Assembly: GCF_905115235.1 (NCBI RefSeq)
Contig: NC_051852.1
Span: 38,389,199 to 38,453,198, forward strand
Direction of reading: 5' to 3'
From: Hermetia illucens
Lineage: Eukaryota > Arthropoda > Insecta > Diptera > Stratiomyidae
DNA: 64,000 nt
Shown piece by piece: positions 11,890-23,204 of the stretch. The notes beneath the pieces were generated by a model. It searched no databases. It was given only the letters and a program-made list of their open reading frames with translations, and was not told where the DNA came from. Position 1 is the stretch's first letter. Each line of letters starts with the position of its first letter. Made by a program: the position numbers and the translations under genes.

Positions 11890-12365
11890 AGGTGCTTGTC
11901 GTAACGCCTGATGTCAAAATGCCTTCAATTCAGTAAAATGGAACGATATAATAAGCACTGTTAAACGGCGCACAGCAGACTTGGCACATTGATGCGACGG
12001 GTAAGCGGATGGATGATTACTCATGGTTTCAGCCTTGTGCTGGAAAAAAGTAATCAACTTGACCAGAAAAGGAATCCCGACCCTACGCATTGCTTTCAGG
12101 CTCTTTTTTTGCGAAGAAGATTGAGTTCGACCGATGGGGGTACCATATGTCAAAAGCTTCTTTGACTAACAGGTTTGTTCCTCGTCTTCCTTCCCGCTGG
12201 TGAAAGGAATTCTCTGATTAGAAGGCTCCATGAGCTGGAAAAGCAGGAAGAGTACCCCGAAGTAATGCGTTTCAGGCTAATTCTCTGAAGGCAAAGAGGT
12301 GTTTACTTGGAAGTCCGACGGGGAAAAGCTTCGGGAAGCCAACACATTACCCTACCGAAAAAAAG
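11890..12365 (+). mobile_element. R1-clade LINE fragment with internal deletion
   Basis: The left part (about 11955-12085) matches the R1 copy at 42800-42930 nearly base for base, including TTGATGCGACGG and AAGCGGATGGATGA. The right part (from about 12100) matches that copy's 3' end, with GCGAAGAAGATTGAGTTCGACC, GGTGAAAGGAATTCTCTGAT and GAGGTGTTTACTTGG. The roughly 700 bp between them in the longer copy are missing. The fragment ends in an A-rich tract near 12360. It is non-coding here. Confidence 0.75.
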
Positions 12366-12445
12366 GTAATAGAAAACCAGATTACAGCATGGGGTAGTCA
12401 TTCCTACACGAAAGACTGTTCAAGTCTGTTTGAACAATAAAAATA

Positions 12446-13839
12446 CAGAGTACATATGGTATTTGAGGACATATATATATGTGGCTATAACTTCCCGAAA
12501 CCATGATTTTTCTTTTGGCTTTTTTTTCAAATAAGACATTGAGGACTACAACTTAACTCAAGAAATGAAGAGACATACAGTTATCGTCGTTATATGTGCA
12601 AATATCGCCGATTTTGAAATCTCCACTTTTCTTAAGTGCGCCGTTCACTCATTTATAAAGTTTGCCGTGACTTGGAAGCGTCAGGTGGCGATGCAGATTT
12701 TTTTGCAAAACGCAAAAAACACGGGGAACTTTCTGACACTGTCCGATCTGCAGAATTTATTCAACAAGTGCAAGTGATCATTGACGAGGACCCTTCAAAA
12801 TCAATGAGACCCTTACGAGGGAGCTTAATGTTTCTGACAATCTTATTCATCGAGTTCTCCACTAAGATTCCCGGTATAACGTTATGGGCAGAAGACAGTT
12901 TATGTCGGAGCAAACATGAGAAGGTCGCGGTTCAAATCTCACTGGTGGCAGTGGAATTTGCATCGTGATTTGACGTCGGATACCAGTCGACTCAGCTGTG
13001 AATGAGTACCTGAGTCAAATCAGGGTAATAATCTCGGGCGAGCGCAATGCTGACCACATTGCCTCCTACAGTCTACTGTAGTGTACCGTTACGGTCTTGA
13101 ATGAAGTGCTCTAACACACTTCAAGGCCCTGATCCAATATGGATTGTTGCGCCAACGATTATTATTATTATTATTAAACATGAGAACAGCGAGTTATCCG
13201 ATCAAAACACCTTCTTAACAAAATTAAACATCCTGAAGCGCCTGAGATATTATGGTTCTTTTCGGGCAAAAAAAATGTTGACCAAGACTAAAAGACCAAC
13301 CGCAGAAATGACGGATGGCTATGTTACAGTCCTACAGAAGTTCCTGTTGTCGTGCACACGAAATTTCCAGCCATTGTTATGGTTTTGGGTGTTGTGAGCA
13401 ACAAAGGACATGTCACGCTAGCACACTTCTTTACTCAAGGACATCGAGTGAATTCTGCGGCATATATCGAGGTTCTAGAGACAATAGTGAAACCTTGGAT
13501 TGATAGTGTACGTTTTGACAGCCCATACATCTTTCAGCAAACTACCAAACTCGGCACCTTAGCACAAAGCGATGGCGTTACAAGATTTCTTTTCTAAAGG
13601 CGACAATTAACACCGTTATGGTCAATATTATAAGGAGCAATTGATTCGGGCATGCAATTGTTTCTGAACCCGGATCGAGCAGGTTATTGCAGGTTAATGG
13701 AAATTTCATTGTACGATTTTATAGCTATATAACAAGTTAATATTGTGTAAAAAAATCGTGAAGTTTCATTAAATTTTGTTCAAAGTAAAAGCTAATTAAT
13801 TTTACTCTCAAGTTGTCCTTAAACACCGTACGCAACCTG
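12446..13839 (+). mobile_element. Tc1/mariner-superfamily transposon, dead, split by a SINE
   Basis: Imperfect 28-bp terminal inverted repeats start TACAG and end TTTRAGGACA (12444-12471 and the complement of 13814-13841; 21 of 28 positions agree). They are flanked by TA, the family target site. The transposase remnant reads IYKVCRDLEASGGDADFFAK and IIDEDPSKSMR (helix-turn-helix part), then RQFMSEQT. After the SINE it resumes with FPAIVMVLGVVSNKGHVTLA and YIEVLETIVKPWIDSVRFD. A C-terminal trace RIEQVIAG appears near 13672. Several stops and deletions, including loss of the region around the last catalytic aspartate, make it non-functional. Without the SINE and the duplicated target it is about 1.13 kb. 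Confidence 0.8.
12923..13175 (+). mobile_element. tRNA-derived SINE, 5'-truncated, with 11-bp target duplication
   Basis: The body matches the longer SINE at 43943-44222 over most of its length and starts inside the tRNA-like head, at the B-box (GGTTCAAATCT). It is flanked by perfect direct repeats AAACATGAGAA at 12912-12922 and 13176-13186, the signature of target-primed insertion. The 3' end carries the hairpin ATCCA-ATA-TGGAT (13132-13144), TGTTGCGCCA and an (ATT)n tail. It sits inside the mariner-type transposase and therefore inserted after that element. Confidence 0.92.
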
Positions 13840-13844
13840 TATAT

Positions 13845-14115
13845 ACACTCCGGATCGTTCTGGAAGAATGCGCAGGATTTAAATCCCCATTTCACCTCTC
13901 CATCGACTTAGAGGCAGCTTTTGACAATGTTAAAAGGGAGTCTATTTGGAAGCCTCTGTGAACGTGTTGGCAGGAACGCGGAACTGTCAGTGGATAGGTC
14001 ACATATGGAGAAAGTTCGACAATTTCATTATTCGCAATGCCATTTAGTGACATGCACTATCGCAAGATAGTCGCCTAGCTGCAGCGCAACAAATGGGGAA
14101 AGAGATTTTTTTTAA
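13845..14115 (+). mobile_element. LINE reverse transcriptase remnant with internal deletion
   Basis: The first part reads LRIVLEECAGFKSPFHLSID then LEAAFDNVKRESIW, aligning with the finger/palm region (FIDFEKAFDSVxRxxIW) of a LINE reverse transcriptase. The next part reads QWIGHIWRKFDNFIIRNA, which belongs to the far C-terminal WxWIGHxLRK motif. The RT catalytic core between them is absent. The clade seems the same as the larger minus-strand element at 19.7-22.1 kb. Confidence 0.5.
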
Positions 14116-14224
14116 AGAACTGACAATATGATGATGCTTATTGACCAATCTCGCCCTAGAGGACCAGGTCACTGTCCGTTAGATACGCTGGTATCTTATA
14201 TATAAGTATATCCTAAATTTTTTT

Positions 14225-14818
14225 TATTTATTATAATTTTATTTTGTTTCAAATGGAAGGTCTTGATTAGTACTTTTTGAAGCCGGTCTTAATTTTGAAA
14301 TTTGTTGGAAAGGCGGGGAGTGAGAGGGGTGGAAAGTGATGATTTCTTTATCGGACCCATTCTCAGAAACTGTCCAACCTAAAAATCTGAAAAAACTCAT
14401 GAAGCTGCCTCTATATGTTGCCCAGGCCTCAAAATACTCTCCATTTCGATATGTGTTCAAATTAAGTTAATAATAGTATCTTACCATATTTTTGAGAAAA
14501 TTGAGAAAAACCCCCTTAAGTTTATCCCAGAGTTATAAAAGTCGGTTGTAGCATAAACTATGATATGAAGCATATTATCCCCAAGTTTGATCAAAATCAT
14601 ACTATTAGTAACAAAGTTACAGTAGCTTAAAATTGTCTTTACCGTGTAAATTTGCAACCGCAAGTACTAAATCTGACATGCTAAATGCATATACATAACG
14701 GGCTATGTACAAATGGGATAGTTCTACACCCAAACATACTCACAGAAGAAACAAACAAAACCTTGCATATCTGAAGCGCCCAGCTTCCGGTTTCCCGACT
14801 TGTTTGTATTTGTTGTAG
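14225..14818 (+). repeat. Dispersed repeat family D, copy 1
   Basis: The left part shares TTAGTACTTTTTGAA, TTCTCAGAAACTGTCCAACC and CTCTATATGT with the copy at 63400-63830. The right end (14750-14806) carries CTGAAGCGCCCAGCTTCCGG then TTTCCCGACTTGTTT, a terminus also seen at 15727-15766 and 45890-45950. No coding potential is visible. It is probably a non-autonomous mobile element of unknown class. Confidence 0.5.
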
Positions 14819-15002
14819 ATTAATTTCTTCACATTTGCAAATAATACAAAACTCCGAGTGTGAAGCGTATAAGGGTGACTATTATCAATACAGTGCTTTC
14901 CATGAATTGATTTATTTAAATCGCTTTCTAAAAAATAGAGCGCAATGGAATTTTTAACTGTCTGACAAGGAACTGTCATGCACTCATCGCTCCTCACATC
15001 TT

Positions 15003-15630
15003 CTACTTTTTGTTCAGCGTTTGTCTCGTTCACAAGCGGGGTCGGTTCGTCGTGATTGATTTCGTCATTTGGCTCTATCAAATGCCTGATCTGGATGTAA
15101 TCACGAGGCTTTTAATTCCTCATTCAGCGCATCAAGCCACTATTGCTTCGGCCGGCCTTTTCGTCACTTACCATGGACCTCGATGTTCAGACCAATCTTG
15201 GCAAGTTAATTCTCATTAGCGCGAATTACGTGACCATACCACCGAACTCCTCTCTCTCGTAGATTTTCCATGATCGGTGCAACCCTATATCGATCGCAGA
15301 TATTCACATTTCGGATGCGATCAAAACGTGTCACGCCACAAGTCCACATCTTCGTCTCCATTACCACAAGATGGAGTTCATTGTCTTTTATAGTCGGCCA
15401 ACACTCAGAACCGTATGGTAGAGAGCGACAGGACGGACGACATTGCGATAAATTTTAGATTTGAGACGTTCGTTGATACGTCCATCACAAAGAACACCAG
15501 TTGTGGAACGCCACTTAATACAGGTTGCGTTAATGCCTGAAGCAATTTCATTACGCAGTTCTCCATTGGCTAATTGCATTGACCCGAGATATTTAAATCA
15601 CTCAGTTCTGGGCAGGTCACTGCCACTAAC
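15003..15630 (-). mobile_element. Second RTE-like LINE family (family C), 3' part
   Basis: On the minus strand this reads SMQLANGELRNEIASGINAT, IKWRSTTGVLCDGRINERLK, SKIYRNVVRPVALY, then degraded text matching ETKMLRWTSGV and RNEDIRDRYGVAPI. This is the C-terminal part of a widespread insect RTE-like reverse transcriptase. The 3' UTR contains GATTACATCCAGATC (complement of 15089-15103), also found in the copy at 62.5 kb. Multiple stops show it is dead. A short oppositely oriented piece of the same family (15632-15700) abuts its 5' end and forms a foldback. Confidence 0.75.
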
Positions 15631-15700
15631 AAAACTGAGCGATTTAAATATATCAAGTCAATGCTATCAGCCAATGGAGACCTGCGTTATGCTTCTCACC
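15631..15700 (+). mobile_element. Inverted piece of family C LINE
   Basis: The plus strand reads KTERFKYIKSMLSANGDLRY, or close to it, which overlaps the same region as the 5' end of the minus-strand copy next to it. The two arms (15549-15607 and 15632-15691) are imperfect reverse complements. An inverted, overlapping 5' piece fits twin priming during target-primed reverse transcription, although two independent insertions are possible. Confidence 0.55.
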
Positions 15701-15726
15701 AAACACAAACCTCACAAAACACTTTA

Positions 15727-15770
15727 TACCTGAAGCGTCAAGCTTGCGGTTTCTCGACTTGTTTTTCTAG
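15727..15770 (+). repeat. Terminus of dispersed repeat family D
   Basis: ACCTGAAGCGTCAAGCTTGC and GGTTTCTCGACTTGTTT match the terminus at 14775-14806. Only the end of the element is present here. Confidence 0.5.
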
Positions 15771-17100
15771 TGAAGAACTGGATAAAGGTACAAATACGAA
15801 TTTTTCACCATATATTTATTAATATTTTGAGCATGTGTAGTAATTTCTCCAGCCCGATCGCATAGTTCATTATTGAAATAAAGAGCAACTTATACACCCA
15901 ACTCCAAAAGAAATTGTTTTTCTGCTGACACGCTAGGCGTGGTAGGTGTGATCATCTTAAAGAAAAAAATGTAAACTGCATTTTAATGTACGGAGGTAAC
16001 CACAGTCCGCACACTAGGATTATTAAAAATATTAAAAGCTAAATTTTTGGTGACGTGTTAAACTTTTTTTTTTCAAGGCTACTTTAATGAATAAGAAAAC
16101 TGCTGAGTGAATCGCAATTATGCTAGCTTGCGGACCGTAGAAACATCTTCTGAATAAGTCCTGAAAAATTTAAAGAATTTCGTTGGATAGATTTTGGGCT
16201 ACGGTAGCAGCAGATTAGAAGAATGTGATTTTTAACCATAAAATCTTAACTGACCACTAATCTACTATACCTAGCCCATGTAAATCTTTACCTTCGATTC
16301 TTATGATTTTAGCGAAGTCATTTGAACGTCATTCGAACCTATAAATACGCGCTTTATAACGGCGGTCTACATAAATCTAGCATGTGATATTTTACCTATT
16401 TAACACTGCAATTTCCGAACGACTCCGAATATCAAAAAATCACTTTGCCCTACACCACATCTACTACACTACACAGGATGACCCCCTTAAAGCCTCAAAG
16501 TATTAACGAAAGTCAGAGCAAGACCCTAACTTCTGAATGCGTCTTCATCAACAATTGGAAGTCCACACTTCACACACAAACACAAGACTCAGAATGGCTG
16601 CGAGGCCATATAGAACTGATGACAAGAACAAGGAGACAAGGACCTAGAAAATGAAGTCAAGAGCATGTGCAGTCTAACCTAGAACAGACTGCTTCAGATT
16701 CATCCAAACCAAAATTGAGGTTTGTAGCCGGAATTGGCTATCTTCTTTAAGTTCACTGTTGTGAAATCTGAGCTGGCTAAACGTTGGGCGCAAAATGACT
16801 ACGATCAATTACGAAGTATGGCCCGTACAAAGGTATACACAGGCGTTTCGACTCTGGAAATAGCTATAACTTCGTGATTGACCATAGTCCCACCATATAT
16901 TTATTTTGGCCTTCCCCCACATTTACGTTAATTACAGCCTGCAGAGGAAAATGCAATAATCTACAACTGTTACTGCTCCTACTCTGTAAAGTTTAATGGG
17001 GAAGTAAAGTTCCTCTGCTCCTCTGTTCCGCTGCTTGGAGTAGGACCATCAAGCTTGAGTCTACAACAGACTCATCCGAAGCGGCTCTCGAACCAAAATC

Positions 17101-17499
17101 TCACTTTCGAAGACTATATGATACCATGAGAACCGACTGACCCTCTGAGAGTATATGTTTCATGGAGAGGGATGTGCTTTCGTGCTCGTTTTTTTGGGGT
17201 TGGTCTTCTTGTGGGAGTATCATGGCGATTGTGTTTGTGCCCACATCACGGTCGGTACTGCTTGTGGGCTCAAGCGTAAAACTGCACTTTGCATCTTGGG
17301 CGTCGTATATCTTAGTTGCAGCGGAGGTTGCATCCACTGGTATGAATGCTGATCCTGCTTCAGTATAAACCAGTACCGCGGAGCTAGTCAGGGGGATGCT
17401 CGGATTGTGTCGCCAAATCAACCGGTGTCCGAAAAGAACTGTGGAATTATGTCTGCCCCGCAGGTACTCACGTAAACGCTCAGGATCTTTAGTCCCCAT
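17101..17499 (-). CDS. Unrecognised 132-codon open frame inside intron 1
   Basis: This is the longest ATG-started frame in the intron that does not belong to a recognised transposon. The start context is favourable (purine at -3, G at +4). The predicted product is hydrophilic, with no signal peptide, membrane segment or motif I know. A mid section is rich in Thr/Ser/Ala and the C-terminus is charged. It could be a nested gene, an exon, a remnant of an unknown transposon, or chance. I assign no function. Confidence 0.2.
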   Translation of the reverse strand: MGTKDPERLREYLRGRHNSTVLFGHRLIWRHNPSIPLTSSAVLVYTEAGSAFIPVDATSAATKIYDAQDAKCSFTLEPTSSTDRDVGTNTIAMILPQEDQPQKNEHESTSLSMKHILSEGQSVLMVSYSLRK

Positions 17500-19689
17500 T
17501 GCTCAGTATAAAGGAATTTGGAATAACCTGGGTTGGTTAACAAAACTCAACTCATTACATATGTTACTATTGTAATGCTTACAATACAGACTTATATCCG
17601 TTCACCAAACTATTTTCTTCCTCGATAAAAATGAACTTCTACCGTTTATTATCTTCTAAAATGAAATATGATTCTGGAAACCAATTACATTATCTCCATC
17701 TGAAAATGCCAAATCCGGTAGTCGCCTTAATTTGCCATATTCATATACCACAGCACACAAACTTGAAAACCCTTTCCTTTCCATCATATTTTCCTTGATC
17801 TTATTCCTCCTTCCATGCACCAACAAAGACATCTTCCATAAGTCTAATCATCTTAAACCACTGGCTGAGCGGTAAGATCAGTATCGGTACATTTGCAACA
17901 TAAGTGAAGCATCACATGCACGTCACCGTACAGAAAATTTATGATGGATATGTTTTGACGTCCTCACTTTTCTTTTTGCTCTTCTGGAGAAATGTATGAG
18001 GAGTCAAGGAGACTTGAAAATGTTTCCAACACATGAGAATCCTTTTGGGTCTTATTTCATTTTGCGGCTTCGTCTCATCTTCATGTTTATGATGTTTCGG
18101 TTGGGTTTGATTCTTTGATTGAATGGAAGATGAAGTGCGGTATGTAAATATGTAGTGTTTTGAAAAATGAGGTGATAATTTGAGAAAGTCACTAGTTAGA
18201 GGTGGTGCCTATGAGGCAATTAGATGGGGACCTGTCGAAGGATCATTAGAGGGTAGAATGTTCCACAATTTGTTATGAAAATCGGACCGACTTTTGATTT
18301 TTATTAAGAATATTGTCTCATTGGACAGCAAGAACTTCCTCTAGCCATAGTACAAAGATTAGATTTTTCAGTTTTTCAACGAAAGCTTAAAGATGTTACA
18401 CACAGGAACTATGTACATCCAAACCAAATTCAATTCACTAACTCACTTCCCTGGCGTGAATGAACTATTGAGAAGATCTTCAATATCTTCTGAAACGAAA
18501 ATATCTTTCTATCTCTCTTCTAAGAATTTCCAATCACAAATAATAGATACTTGCACCATTTTATTGGCCATTAAAATTATTTTATTGCATCTTTGGCTAC
18601 TTTCCACATTACATGTATTCCCTCGGGAGTAGGTGTTAAGTAGATTAACACTAAAGTTTGGACTAATTTTTATGTCATTTCCAATGAAACACTTTCACTT
18701 TTACGACCTTGTTTTCGGAGCTAAGTAGTAATTAGGTCCTCTAATAGTTTCACTGCAGACCACCCTTGTTTTGAAAGGTTCTGACTTGTCCTAGGTGTAA
18801 AATACGAGTATAAATCATCTTCTCATAGATGGTTTAGTATTTAGCTGGAGTAATGAAAAGAGAGTGAAAGTTGAATGGAAATCGGTTTCAGCTTACAGGA
18901 TCAATTGATTCGATAATTTCTTTGGTTCCCTCTGTCTTCATCTCCGCTGGGAATCATCACTAATTTGAAACGCTTCAACACTTTTTCAAATCGAGTTGGA
19001 ACAGGGGAAATCACTTGATTCCCTTCGACAGATTAACACCTTTTGGGATTTTTTTGTTTTACGACATTTTTTTCGGAAGCCACGTAAAGTGGTTTTAGTT
19101 TCATTGAATCAATCCCAGGAGACAATGTCTGTCTGCCGTTTTCTTGAAAAGTGCATCAAGAAACTACTAAAACCACTTAATGACCGGAATATCATAAATC
19201 TTGCACTTGTGTCGTGTGTCAACAACTCATTTTTTTCTGGAAAATATAAAAAAATATTGGAAAATTCAACTCTTGCATCCCAAAAATATACTTAGGATTG
19301 TGTCGAATCTTCGGGTATTGATTGCTCCCATGGGGATAGTTAGCTAGTGATTGGAAAAATTGGATTAATGGGAAAAATGTGAAAAGGCTGATGTCCTGGC
19401 ACCTGTTTTAATGTTAACAACTTTCATAATTAGTGCTCACAGTTTGTAAAAAATGATAACAAAATTGTAAGTAATTATAGGCCGGTTGAGGCAAAAATGG
19501 TTTTATTTTCGAGTTGAGGGAGCCCTGCGTCCCCATCTACTCGATGAGAGGCCGAAGTAATCAAAAAGAGATTTTTATCTGCTTTTTTGGTCCAAGGACT
19601 CAATTTTTTAACATGGATAACTGACGATTTCGTTCAGGTGCCGGACAAATGCGTGGATCGAATTGCCTATTTCCTAAATCTGGTGCATA
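17500..19689. other. No recognisable gene or element
   Basis: Intronic AT-rich sequence. A pair of inverted 16-19 base segments lies near 19086 (AAGTGGTTTTAGTTTC) and 19160 (GAAACTACTAAAACCACTT). No domain-bearing frame is seen. Confidence 0.45.
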
Positions 19690-22140
19690 TAATACCGTAA
19701 CGACAACTCCACTAAAGTTTACTGAAGATAGCTCAGTGCGTGTTGTATTCCGTGTTTATACCGTCCTGTATACCGACCAAGTTCTTCCTTTAAGATAGAA
19801 GCTTTTGGGTAACAATAGAGTTCACTTTCCATGTGCTACTCCCATATAGTAACACAGAAAGAACACTAGCACAGAATAGCTTCAACTTGATGTTGGTGTT
19901 GAGATAACTGCATTTCCAGATTTTAAAAAGCGGATCTAGCGCGGTTAATGCATCGGGCAACATCTAGTTTGGTGGCACCATCCGCAGAAACCAAAAAAAC
20001 AAACAGAAAACCAAACCTAGATGTACAAATTGATCGACGCTTTCGATTCTCTGCCACAGATAGGGAGAGTGCACAATGCGTCAGACTGAGAACCTTAGTT
20101 TTGTTGGTGTTTATCTTCAGTCCAACTCTTCTTGCCCCTCTTTCCAAATCCAGAACCATTTGCCCAATCGTCTGAACTGTTCCACGCCCCCTGCACAAGA
20201 CAGCATGATGAACATCACCGATAACAAGAAAAAATAATATCGGTGACAGGATGCAATTCTGGCGGACTCCACTTTGAACCTTAAAGTCCTCCGACATTTT
20301 GCTTCGATACAGGATGTGACATTTTGCGCAATCATATGTTGTTCTGGTAGCCCACATAATGTCGAAATCTATTAGAGATACCTCAACAAGTTGCGGTGGG
20401 CGGGTCACTTAATCCGTATGGATGAGGATGATCAAGCCCGGAAAGTCTAGAAGGGATGTCTGAAGCTCCTTACTAAGACACGCCTAGATTGGATACCGGT
20501 TGTTGCACCGGGGTATTAAAGTGGTCGCTATAGGAGGATCCCGAGCGGAACCCAGCCCGCTATCTGTCGATCAAGCTTGCGAGACCTTCTTTGACGCGTT
20601 CCGCAATTATTTTTTCAACGGCTGGGAACACGCAGATACCCCTCCAATTGGCAGACTTAAAACAGGTGCCCTTTATTGGCATCTTAACAATCATCCCGTT
20701 CTTCCACATCTCGGATTCCCAAGATTTCCGTACGAGTGTAAAGAGCATATCAGCAGTTCCAGCGATAAATAACTGTGGGGAGACCGCCAACCCCAGCGGC
20801 TTTACTCTGTTTGAATGCATTGTTGGCTGGAATGATTTCTCTTCTGTTTGGAGGAACAGTTCGGATCCACATGTTACAGCGACAGGCCATTTCATCCACA
20901 TTAGGAGGAATTTCAAAGGATATGATACGGTTAACAGCAGTGGTGAAGTGTTCTTTCCATCTTTTCAGTTGTTCATCATCGTGGATGAGAAGTCGATCGA
21001 TGACGTCCTTCATAGGACCATTGAAAGATTTGCGACCACATAGAATCTTCTTCAAATGCGGGATACACTTTTGAAATCATTGCAATCTGCGGCATGTTCG
21101 CTTCCCTGATCAAGGCAATAGCAATTTCTCTTTTGTCACGGCATACACTATGCTCAACTTCTCAAGAGTTCGCTCGATATTCGAGCGCGTCATGCCCGCT
21201 TTCACTCGCAGCGGTCAATAGAACATTCAACTCCTTTCTTTCATCGACCCGCTTTCACGATTCAGCAATCAGCCAGACCTTATTACGCCCTTTCGGGACG
21301 TGACCGACGGCCTGTGTAATACCCGAGCAAAGAACAGTTTTGGTGGCGGCCCAATGCTCACCGATATTCTCAGGCGGGTTACTCAGTATATCTGCCGTTC
21401 GATCAGCAAGATATCTCTCCTATTGTCGAGCGACAGCTGGATACTTGTATGATCCAGCTTGGTAATCATACAAGTTGGTTGACGTTGAACTTAGGCGGTC
21501 GCAGCTTTTCAACCCTGCGGGAAGTAGTGGAAACATCCAGAAGCGAACGTAAGCGACCATCAGATGGTAACCCTTTTCGCGGCCGATTTCAGCGCCTGTC
21601 TTGTTACGCACATTCAACAGACAAATCCTAAATCTACTGCTGATCGTGAAGTGGTCGATTTTATTACTCATACAGAGTCGGTCAGTTGAAACCCAACCGA
21701 CCTTAAGATAGTCTTTGTGCACGAACAATGTGCCACCAACGACCGGTGGAAGTTGCAGAAAGCCACGAACCTCCCGCCATTATCGTTACGGTCGCCAAGA
21801 TCGTGTTATCCCATCACATGTCCGAGCAGGGTGTTGTCAAATCCCACCTTGACATTCAGGGCACCAATCACGATCACAATTTCACCTTTAGGAAACCTCC
21901 CCTGAACTGCGTTTAATTGCTCGTGGAAACCACCCTTCTCTACTATATCGAAAGTCTCTGTTGGTGTGTAGTATTGTACAATTGTGATGCTCCTTAACAT
22001 GGACCGGAATCTCGCAGTTAGAAGCCTGTCAGAAACCAGCTCCCAGATCAAGAGAGCGCGCCTTCCGGTAGAAGGCAGAAGCAACCCGGCCCCGGGTTCG
22101 CATCTGCTACCCCTTGACTTTCCAGAGTACAAAAGTACAT
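19690..22140 (-). mobile_element. EN-RT LINE, nearly full span but decayed
   Basis: Read from right to left, the parts come in LINE order. Endonuclease traces (22132-21310) include WELVSDRLLTARFRS, KGEIVIVIGALNVKVGFDNT and NKIDHFTISSRFR. The RT N-terminal region (21055-20560) includes EQLKRWKEHFTTAVNR and KAAGVGGLPT. The RT core and thumb (20408-19923) include KVQSGVRQNCILSPILF, GLKINTNKTKVL and LDVARCINRARSAF. The catalytic Asp pair is not visible, stops and frame shifts are frequent, and an RTE-like 3' fragment interrupts it at 20352-20512. APE-type endonuclease followed by RT places it among the RTE/L2-like LINEs, but I cannot fix the clade. Confidence 0.7.
20352..20512 (+). mobile_element. 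RTE-like LINE 3' fragment with internal deletion
   Basis: It matches 2685-2975 of the RTE-like copy but lacks about 100 bases between AAAGTCTA and GGGATGTCTG. The 3' hairpin is ATTGG-ATA-CCGGT, where pairing is kept by two G-U pairs. It lies inside the oppositely oriented EN-RT LINE and so arrived later. Confidence 0.75.
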
Positions 22141-22145
22141 TGCCG

Positions 22146-22147
<2 letters not shown>

Positions 22148-22183
<36 letters not shown>
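22148..22183 (+). repeat. (AG)n microsatellite
   Basis: About 18 uninterrupted AG dinucleotides, next to the 5' edge of the minus-strand LINE. Confidence 0.95.
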
Positions 22184-22186
<3 letters not shown>

Positions 22187-22199
22187 TACTCTCTAGAGT

Positions 22200-23200
22200 T
22201 CCAGGAATAATACTGTTAAGACCGTTATATTGAGCTGACCATATAGTTCGTGCTTACTTAGCAAGCTTGACTAAATTAGCTTATACGAAGATGGACTTCA
22301 AATTTTGTGCTTAGTGGAAGCTGCCTTTTCTCTTTATGACAACTATTTTTGCTATTTTCTCCACGCCGAGAAAGTAGTGATTGTCTAGCCTGGCTCAATT
22401 TTTTACAGTTAAGGTTTTTGGTAGGTTCAGAGGAGTGAAATAAACTCGGAAATTTTATCGAGTCACATTTACAGAAACGAACGCTTTAATTATCAAATGT
22501 AGGAAGAATTAGTATGATTGTCAGATTGAAGCGGGAAAAAGATTGTTAAACTGGGACCTGAAAGATTCCGTTAGAACTTGCGTCTTTCCTGGGTCAATGC
22601 AAATAGATTGCCTCTTCTTAGTAAGAATCAGCCCATTTACGTGCTAGAACATACATATTTGGTTGGGCATCATCAGCTTTGTAGACAAGTTATTCGTTAC
22701 GAAATTTGGTAACCGTTTCTTGGATTAGAGGCAGTTAATCCCGGATATCAATGCTTTGTATTCAGCTATGCCCATATGCCCATATTTATGGAAGTTTCGC
22801 CGAATGTGTTTGAAATGCATGGTGATTTCGTGTGGCAGTTTATTGTGCTGGGTTTTACAGATTTTGATTACCTATGTCCGCGTGCATCAGTGTTGATAGA
22901 GTCATTATCCAAAATGAGAGGCATGCCAATTCCTTCGTTTGTAATTATGGCTAAAAGAAGCAGTTTTTCGAGTTCAGCATTGATAATCAATGTTGCAATT
23001 CAATTTGAACCAATTAGTTTGGGCGGAGGAACTCAGTTATGTTATTTGCATAGCATGCTGGTCCCTCACCCAAAGAAAGGAGGAGGGTTTGAGGAAACGT
23101 TTTCTATACTATCCTCAGTAAAGCAGAAATAAAATAATGAGATCAGGGAAAGGGATAAATAAAGTATAATTGGAGTTACTCCACTACACTAAATCCTAAC
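22200..23200. other. No recognisable gene or element
   Basis: An open stretch of about 118 codons at 22776-23132 (plus) shows no known motif. Otherwise this is AT-rich intron sequence. Confidence 0.4.
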
Positions 23201-23204
23201 TAAT

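Noticed and set aside
13160-13176. (ATT)n run as an independent microsatellite
   Set aside because: It is the 3' tail of the SINE; the same tail occurs at 44209-44222.
22776-23132. 118-codon plus-strand frame as a possible nested gene
   Set aside because: It shows no motif, and its composition is no different from surrounding AT-rich intron sequence. Random openness is the simplest reading.
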